A DNA stretch of 5,837 bases from Bacteroidota bacterium. GTDB lineage: Bacteria; Bacteroidota; Bacteroidia; Flavobacteriales; Weeksellaceae. Positions 5,480-5,837 of this stretch are shown here, one piece after another (within the stretch, counting starts at the first letter, position 1; every line of letters starts with the position of its first letter). The notes beneath the pieces are model-generated. The model was given only the letters and a program-made list of their open reading frames with translations. It made no database searches and was not told the DNA's origin. The DNA lies in contig JAEWOM010000167.1 of the NCBI GenBank assembly GCA_023399675.1, positions 1 through 5,837 of the forward strand, written 5' to 3'. Both the position numbers and the translations under genes were made by a program.

Positions 5480-5837
5480 CTAAAAATTTTTGTAAAGATA
5501 ACGGTCCGGATAACTCAGTTTGTGGCTCTGTCTTTTTCCGTCCACGATTATGTGAATGATGTTAATCTGATCATCGAAAAGGTTGTAAAGAAAACTCACC
5601 GCTGTTTCTACTTTCTTCGGATTTTTGACCGGCGCGCTTTCAAGGTAAATCTGTACTGCTTCAGAATCTTCTTCAAATCCGAGAAAATGCAGTTTAATAA
5701 ACTGATTGTCAACTTTCAGTTTTAAATGTTCCTCACAGTAAATCTTCAGATTCTTTTGCAGCATTGCTTTGCTTCTCGAGTCATGGAACACAGCATTTCC
5801 GCCGAATTTTTTCATTAAAGCATTCTCCGTATCATCC
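5480..5837 (-). CDS. DUF6702-type protein, C-terminal part (runs off right edge)
   Basis: A minus-strand frame ends with TAG at 5482-5480. An internal ATG at 5815-5813 could be taken as the start, but the frame stays open to the window edge and the upstream codons read DDTENAL directly before MKKFGGNAVFHD. This continues the pattern expected of DUF6702 proteins (a '...D-E-A-L-KK-G' helix), so the true start lies beyond 5837. The visible 118 residues include LKIYCEEHLKLKVDNQFIKLHFLGFEED, then VETAVSFLYNLFDDQINIIHIIVDGKRQSHKLSYPDRYLYKNF at the end, which I recognise as the family's C-terminal signature. These proteins, usually about 160-170 residues with an N-terminal signal peptide and found mainly in Bacteroidetes, have no established function. 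The gene converges on acpH with a single base between the two stop codons and no terminator hairpin. Confidence 0.82.
   Translation of the reverse strand, partial: DDTENALMKKFGGNAVFHDSRSKAMLQKNLKIYCEEHLKLKVDNQFIKLHFLGFEEDSEAVQIYLESAPVKNPKKVETAVSFLYNLFDDQINIIHIIVDGKRQSHKLSYPDRYLYKNF

Noticed and set aside
5414..5725. Plus-strand open frame of 103 codons overlapping the end of acpH
   Set aside because: It is antisense to the DUF6702-type gene, whose conserved C-terminus is clearly on the minus strand; the plus-strand product has no recognisable motif.

Overview
The window looks like chromosomal DNA from a flavobacterium, most likely the Chryseobacterium/Kaistella group (Weeksellaceae). The reasons are moderate-to-low GC, AT-rich intergenic DNA without classical Shine-Dalgarno sequences, an exported protein whose signal peptide ends in FGQ, a DUF6702-type protein with the end KLSYPDRYLYKNF, and an intergenic segment resembling one I recall recurring in flavobacterial genomes. 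No ribosomal RNA, tRNA, CRISPR array, transposase or phage gene was seen.

Layout. (1) Positions 1-554, minus strand: N-terminal part of an EamA/DMT-family inner-membrane transporter that runs off the left edge. (2) Positions 555-1024: a 470-base non-coding interval. It holds a flavobacterial repeat-like, possibly structured-RNA segment (about 602-722, minus orientation), a perfect 10-bp hairpin that would terminate a minus-strand transcript, and a pair of 11-bp inverted repeats at its two ends. (3) Positions 1025-3333, plus strand: a biotin-dependent carboxylase carboxyltransferase subunit most like 3-methylcrotonyl-CoA carboxylase beta, followed 17 bases later by a small exported protein with Ig-like character; the pair closes with a strong terminator at 3472. 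(4) Positions 3334-3543: a short intergenic region with an 11-bp AT-rich inverted repeat, a direct repeat and that terminator. (5) Positions 3544-5478, plus strand: radA (DNA recombination/repair) and, 9 bases on, an acyl-carrier-protein phosphodiesterase, probably one transcription unit. (6) Positions 5480-5837, minus strand: the C-terminal part of a DUF6702-type protein running off the right edge and converging stop-to-stop with the phosphodiesterase gene, with one base between them.

The genes are mostly housekeeping: branched-chain acyl-CoA carboxylation (leucine breakdown), recombination-intermediate processing, acyl-carrier-protein prosthetic group turnover and export of small molecules. 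I see no convincing new defence, mobile or biosynthetic system. The most interesting material is non-coding: the structured segment at 602-722, the orphan hairpin at 770-793, the inverted 11-mers bounding 603-1012, and the 3393-3431 inverted repeat.
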